Positions 32,143-34,489 of a stretch of DNA of 34,489 bases are shown here, one piece after another. Numbering within the stretch: the stretch's first letter is position 1; each line of letters opens with the position of its first letter. Below the pieces are notes generated by a model. It searched no databases. It had not been told where the DNA came from and worked only from the letters and a program-made list of their open reading frames with translations. Made by a program: the position numbers and the translations under genes. The DNA comes from an uncultured Clostridia bacterium. Lineage in GTDB: Bacteria; Bacillota; Clostridia; Christensenellales; Aristaeellaceae. The stretch is taken from NCBI GenBank assembly GCA_945948915.1, contig CAMFCQ010000023.1:1-34489 (forward strand), in the 5' to 3' direction.

Positions 32143-32922
32143 ATGCAAGAGGTTAAGCAGCTGTTTGCGGAGCTGGCGGGGCTTGACGCCGTCGAGGCGA
32201 TTGCGCTGGGCGGTTCGCGCGCGGGCGGGCATTTTGACGAAAAGTCCGATTACGACGTGTATCTGTATGTGACACGGCCCGTCCCGGAGGCAGCGCGGCG
32301 GGGCATTCTTTCAAGGTACTGCGGACGGATGGAGATCGGCAATCATTTCTGGGAAGCCGAGGACAACTGCACGCTGCATGACGGCGTGGACATCGACATC
32401 CTGTATCGCAGCCTCGACGATTTCACGCGGGACGTCGCCGCCGTCGTGGAGGAATTTCAGGCGCGCAATGGCTATACCACCTGCATGTGGCACAACCTGC
32501 GCACCTGCAGGATCCTGTACGACCGGGACGGGCATCTGGCGGCGGCGAAGCGGCGCTTTGACGTGCCCTATCCCGAGCCGCTGCGCTCAAGCATCATCGA
32601 GAGAAACATGCGCCTGCTCACCGGCAGCCTGCCGTCCTACGACGCGCAGATCGCCAAGGCGGTTCGACGGGGCGACCTGGTGAGCGTGAACCACCGCACG
32701 GCGGCATTCATGGAGTCGTACTTTGACGTGATCTTTGCGCTCAACCGCCTGACGCATCCGGGGGAAAAGCGGCTGGTCTCCCTGTGCAGGGCGCAGTGCG
32801 CCGTGCTGCCGGAGGACTTTGAGGAGAACATTGCGCGGCTTTACGGCGATCTGTTTGCCAGACCTGAACGCGTGAACGAGGATGTCGCGCGGATGGTGAA
32901 GGCACTCGGACGCCTGCTGTGA
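32143..32922 (+). CDS. Nucleotidyltransferase-fold protein (DUF4037-like)
   Basis: A 259-residue protein with an N-terminal MNT-type nucleotidyltransferase core: LGGSRAGG followed by SDYDVYLYV gives the GSx(9-10)DxD metal-binding motif, and VDIDILYRS supplies the third acidic position. The helical C-terminal half (RSSIIERNMRLL, VNHRTAAFMESYFDVIFALNR) resembles DUF4037 proteins. Proteins of this fold transfer nucleotides to antibiotics, proteins or RNA; the target here is unknown. The ATG at 32143 has AAGGGGGGAA upstream; a longer in-frame start at 32002 overlaps the promoter. It is followed after ten bases by the acetyltransferase gene, with which it probably forms an operon. Confidence 0.82.
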   Translation: MQEVKQLFAELAGLDAVEAIALGGSRAGGHFDEKSDYDVYLYVTRPVPEAARRGILSRYCGRMEIGNHFWEAEDNCTLHDGVDIDILYRSLDDFTRDVAAVVEEFQARNGYTTCMWHNLRTCRILYDRDGHLAAAKRRFDVPYPEPLRSSIIERNMRLLTGSLPSYDAQIAKAVRRGDLVSVNHRTAAFMESYFDVIFALNRLTHPGEKRLVSLCRAQCAVLPEDFEENIARLYGDLFARPERVNEDVARMVKALGRLL

Positions 32923-32932
32923 GGAGGATAAC

Positions 32933-33460
32933 ATGGAAATTATTCGGCTGCAGACGGAGAATCACCCGCTGATGGAGCGAGCGCGCATGCTGTATGCGCA
33001 GAGCTTCCCTGTGCATGAGCAGAGGCAGTATCCCTCTCAGCGCCGCATCATGGGGCATGAGGCCTATCATTTCGGGCTGGTCATGGAAAACGGTGAATTC
33101 GCGGGCATGATGCTGTATTGGGAGACGGAGAACTTCATCTATGTGGAGCATTTCTGCATGCTGCCCGAGCTGCGCGGCAGGGGGCTGGGCAGCCGTGCGC
33201 TGACGCTGCTGGGCGCATGCGGCAAGACGGTGATCCTGGAGATCGATCCTCCTGTGGACGCCATCTCTGTGCGCCGCAGACAGTTTTATGAGCGGGCGGG
33301 CTTTGTCACCAATCCGTATCGCCATGTGCATCCGCCGTATTACCGGGAGCATGCCGGGCACGAGCTGATTGTGATGTCCCGGCCGTCTGGCCTGACGCAG
33401 GAGCAGATGGATGCGTTTGTGCAGTTCCTGACACAGACGGTGATGAAGGATGCATTCTGA
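32933..33460 (+). CDS. GNAT family N-acetyltransferase
   Basis: A 175-residue GNAT acetyltransferase that transfers acetyl from acetyl-CoA to an amine. The CoA-binding motif RGRGLGSRALTLL starts at residue 81, after the strand FIYVEHFCMLPEL, and the C-terminal RQFYERAGFVTN is the usual motif B. AGGAGGATA lies right before the ATG. It sits between the nucleotidyltransferase and the transporter in a three-gene run. Nucleotidyltransferase, acetyltransferase and exporter together recall a small-molecule (drug) modification and export set, but no target is evident. Confidence 0.9.
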   Translation: MEIIRLQTENHPLMERARMLYAQSFPVHEQRQYPSQRRIMGHEAYHFGLVMENGEFAGMMLYWETENFIYVEHFCMLPELRGRGLGSRALTLLGACGKTVILEIDPPVDAISVRRRQFYERAGFVTNPYRHVHPPYYREHAGHELIVMSRPSGLTQEQMDAFVQFLTQTVMKDAF

Positions 33461-33478
33461 ACTGGAGGACGGAGCTGG

Positions 33479-34392
33479 ATGGCAAAGCGGAACACCAATC
33501 TGATGACCGGCTGTTTGTGCGCGCTGGGGTGCGAGACGCTGTTTGGTCTCAGCTATGTGATGACCAAGTGGTCTTCGGCGCAGGTCAGCGCGCTGGCGCT
33601 GCTGGGCTGGCGCTTTGTTCTGGGCGCGCTGGTCATGGGGCTGTGCGCGGCGCTGGGGCTGGTGAAGCTTCAATTAAAGGGAAAGAAAAGGCGCCGCTTC
33701 TTCGCGTGGCGCTGCTGCATCCGGTGCTCTATTTCATCGGCGAGACGCTGGGCATCCGCTTGACGACGGCTTCGGAAAGCGGTGCATTTCTGGCGTGCAT
33801 CCCCGTGGTCTCGTTGGCGGCTCCCGCGCTGATTCTGCAAAAAAAGCCGGGCAGTCGGCAGCTTGCGGGCATTCTGGTGACGCTGCTGGGCGTGCTGATC
33901 ACGGTGCTGGCCGTGGAAGCTGCGGCCAGCCTGTCACCGGCGGGCTATGCGTTTCTGCTGATGGCGGTGCTGGCCTATGCGCTGTACAGTGTGCTGGTGG
34001 AGAAGGCGGACGGATACAGCAGCGAGGAGATCACGTTTGTGATGCTGCTGGCCGGGGCTGCTATGTTCGGCACGCTGGCCGTCGCCCAGGCATGCGCCGG
34101 CGGCGGTCTTGGGCTGCTTTTGAGCCTGCCGCTGCGGGACGCCCGTTTCCTCACGGCGATTCTGTACCAGGGCGTGGGCTGCTCGGTGCTGGCGTTTTTC
34201 CTGTCCAATGTGGCGATTGCCAGGATCGGGGTGAACCGCACGTCGTCGTTCATTGGCGTATCCACGGTCGTTTCGATTCTGGCCGGCATGCTGCTGCTCG
34301 GGGAAGGCTTTTCTGCGATGCAGATGCTGGGCGCGGCGGTCATCCTTGTGGGCGTGTATGCGGCCAATGCGAGCGGCATGCCCGAAGGGTGA
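33479..34392 (+). pseudogene. EamA/DMT family transporter with a one-base frameshift
   Basis: The first ~70 residues (TGCLCALGCETLFGLSYVMTKWSS...LALLGWRFVLGALVMG) and the remainder in the next frame (APLLRVALLHPVLYFIGETLGIRLTTASESGAFLACIPV ... ILAGMLLLGEGFSAMQMLGAAVILVGVYAAN) are the two parts of a 10-helix drug/metabolite transporter of the EamA type. The frame changes within 33677-33692 in AAAGGGAAAGAAAAGG, consistent with one lost A or G in a homopolymer-rich stretch. Repaired, the product is about 304 residues. The site does not match a canonical -1 slippery heptamer. It is either a degenerate gene or a sequence error. It starts 18 bases after the acetyltransferase stop. Confidence 0.85.
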
Positions 34393-34489
34393 CAGGCAAA
34401 GGAGAAAAAGGATCTATTTGTGATCGATAAGGTACTTAAGGGAGCTAAAGTTCATTAAGAAATATGAAGACAGCCGTCTTCAGGGGAAG
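34393..34489. other. Non-coding end of the window
   Basis: No supported gene. A 12-codon ORF from GTG at 34420 and an ATG at 34463 opening a frame that runs off the end are both unsupported. The palindrome GAAGAC-AGCC-GTCTTC (34463-34480 region) could be part of a terminator cut by the window edge. Confidence 0.4.

Noticed and set aside
33677-33692. Programmed -1 frameshift in the EamA gene
   Set aside because: The A/G-rich run does not give a canonical X-XXY-YYZ heptamer in the zero frame and there is no reason for such control in this family; a lost base is simpler.

Overview
The window looks like a chromosomal stretch from a GC-rich member of the Bacillota, probably class Clostridia. Supporting signs are AGGAGG-type ribosome binding sites, sigma-A promoters with 17-bp spacers, an Rrf2-type isc operon, a clostridial-type PurF and IMPDH, and a stand-alone IMP cyclohydrolase in the purine operon. 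The lineage is an inference from gene content; there is no rRNA to test it. No tRNA, rRNA, CRISPR array, phage or transposase gene was seen.

Layout. 1-2.1 kb: the end of a dispersed repeat, then a secreted SH3/peptidoglycan-binding/PDZ protein. 2.2-4.9 kb: an alcohol dehydrogenase / aldehyde dehydrogenase operon whose first gene has a one-base frameshift. 5.0-7.5 kb: a MATE exporter divergent from a secreted barnase-like RNase with its barstar-like inhibitor, then a tiny hydrophobic ORF. 7.6-11.1 kb: a YbaK deacylase, a 2-keto-3-deoxygluconate kinase-like sugar kinase and a Gfo/Idh/MocA oxidoreductase. 11.1-13.8 kb: an OmpR/PhoR-type two-component system. 13.8-18.9 kb: a divergent DUF1680 (GH127-like) protein facing a glycogen branching enzyme of eukaryote-like type, followed by a secreted phosphodiester glycosidase. 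19-22 kb: a pyridoxal kinase-like gene and iscR-iscS-iscU. 22.3-30.9 kb, all on the minus strand: purE, purC, purF, purM, purN, purO-type IMP cyclohydrolase, stand-alone AICAR transformylase, then guaB with its own promoter; together these cover several steps from PRPP to XMP. 31-34.4 kb: a GT8 glycosyltransferase, a nucleotidyltransferase-like protein, a GNAT acetyltransferase and a frameshifted EamA transporter.

The strongest unusual signals are: (1) a dispersed family of modular hairpin repeats, one copy of which (22029-22223) has terminal inverted repeats and sits exactly at the iscU stop codon, with relatives inside the pur operon; (2) a PurF whose N-terminal glutaminase has lost the catalytic cysteine and other glutamine-site residues while its PRPP loop and Fe-S cysteines remain; (3) a split PurH pathway; (4) a 92-bp tandem repeat between the AICAR transformylase gene and guaB; (5) a barnase/barstar pair with changed interface residues; (6) compact candidate operators in front of isc, pur and the two-component genes. 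Two single-base frameshifts could be real lesions or assembly errors.
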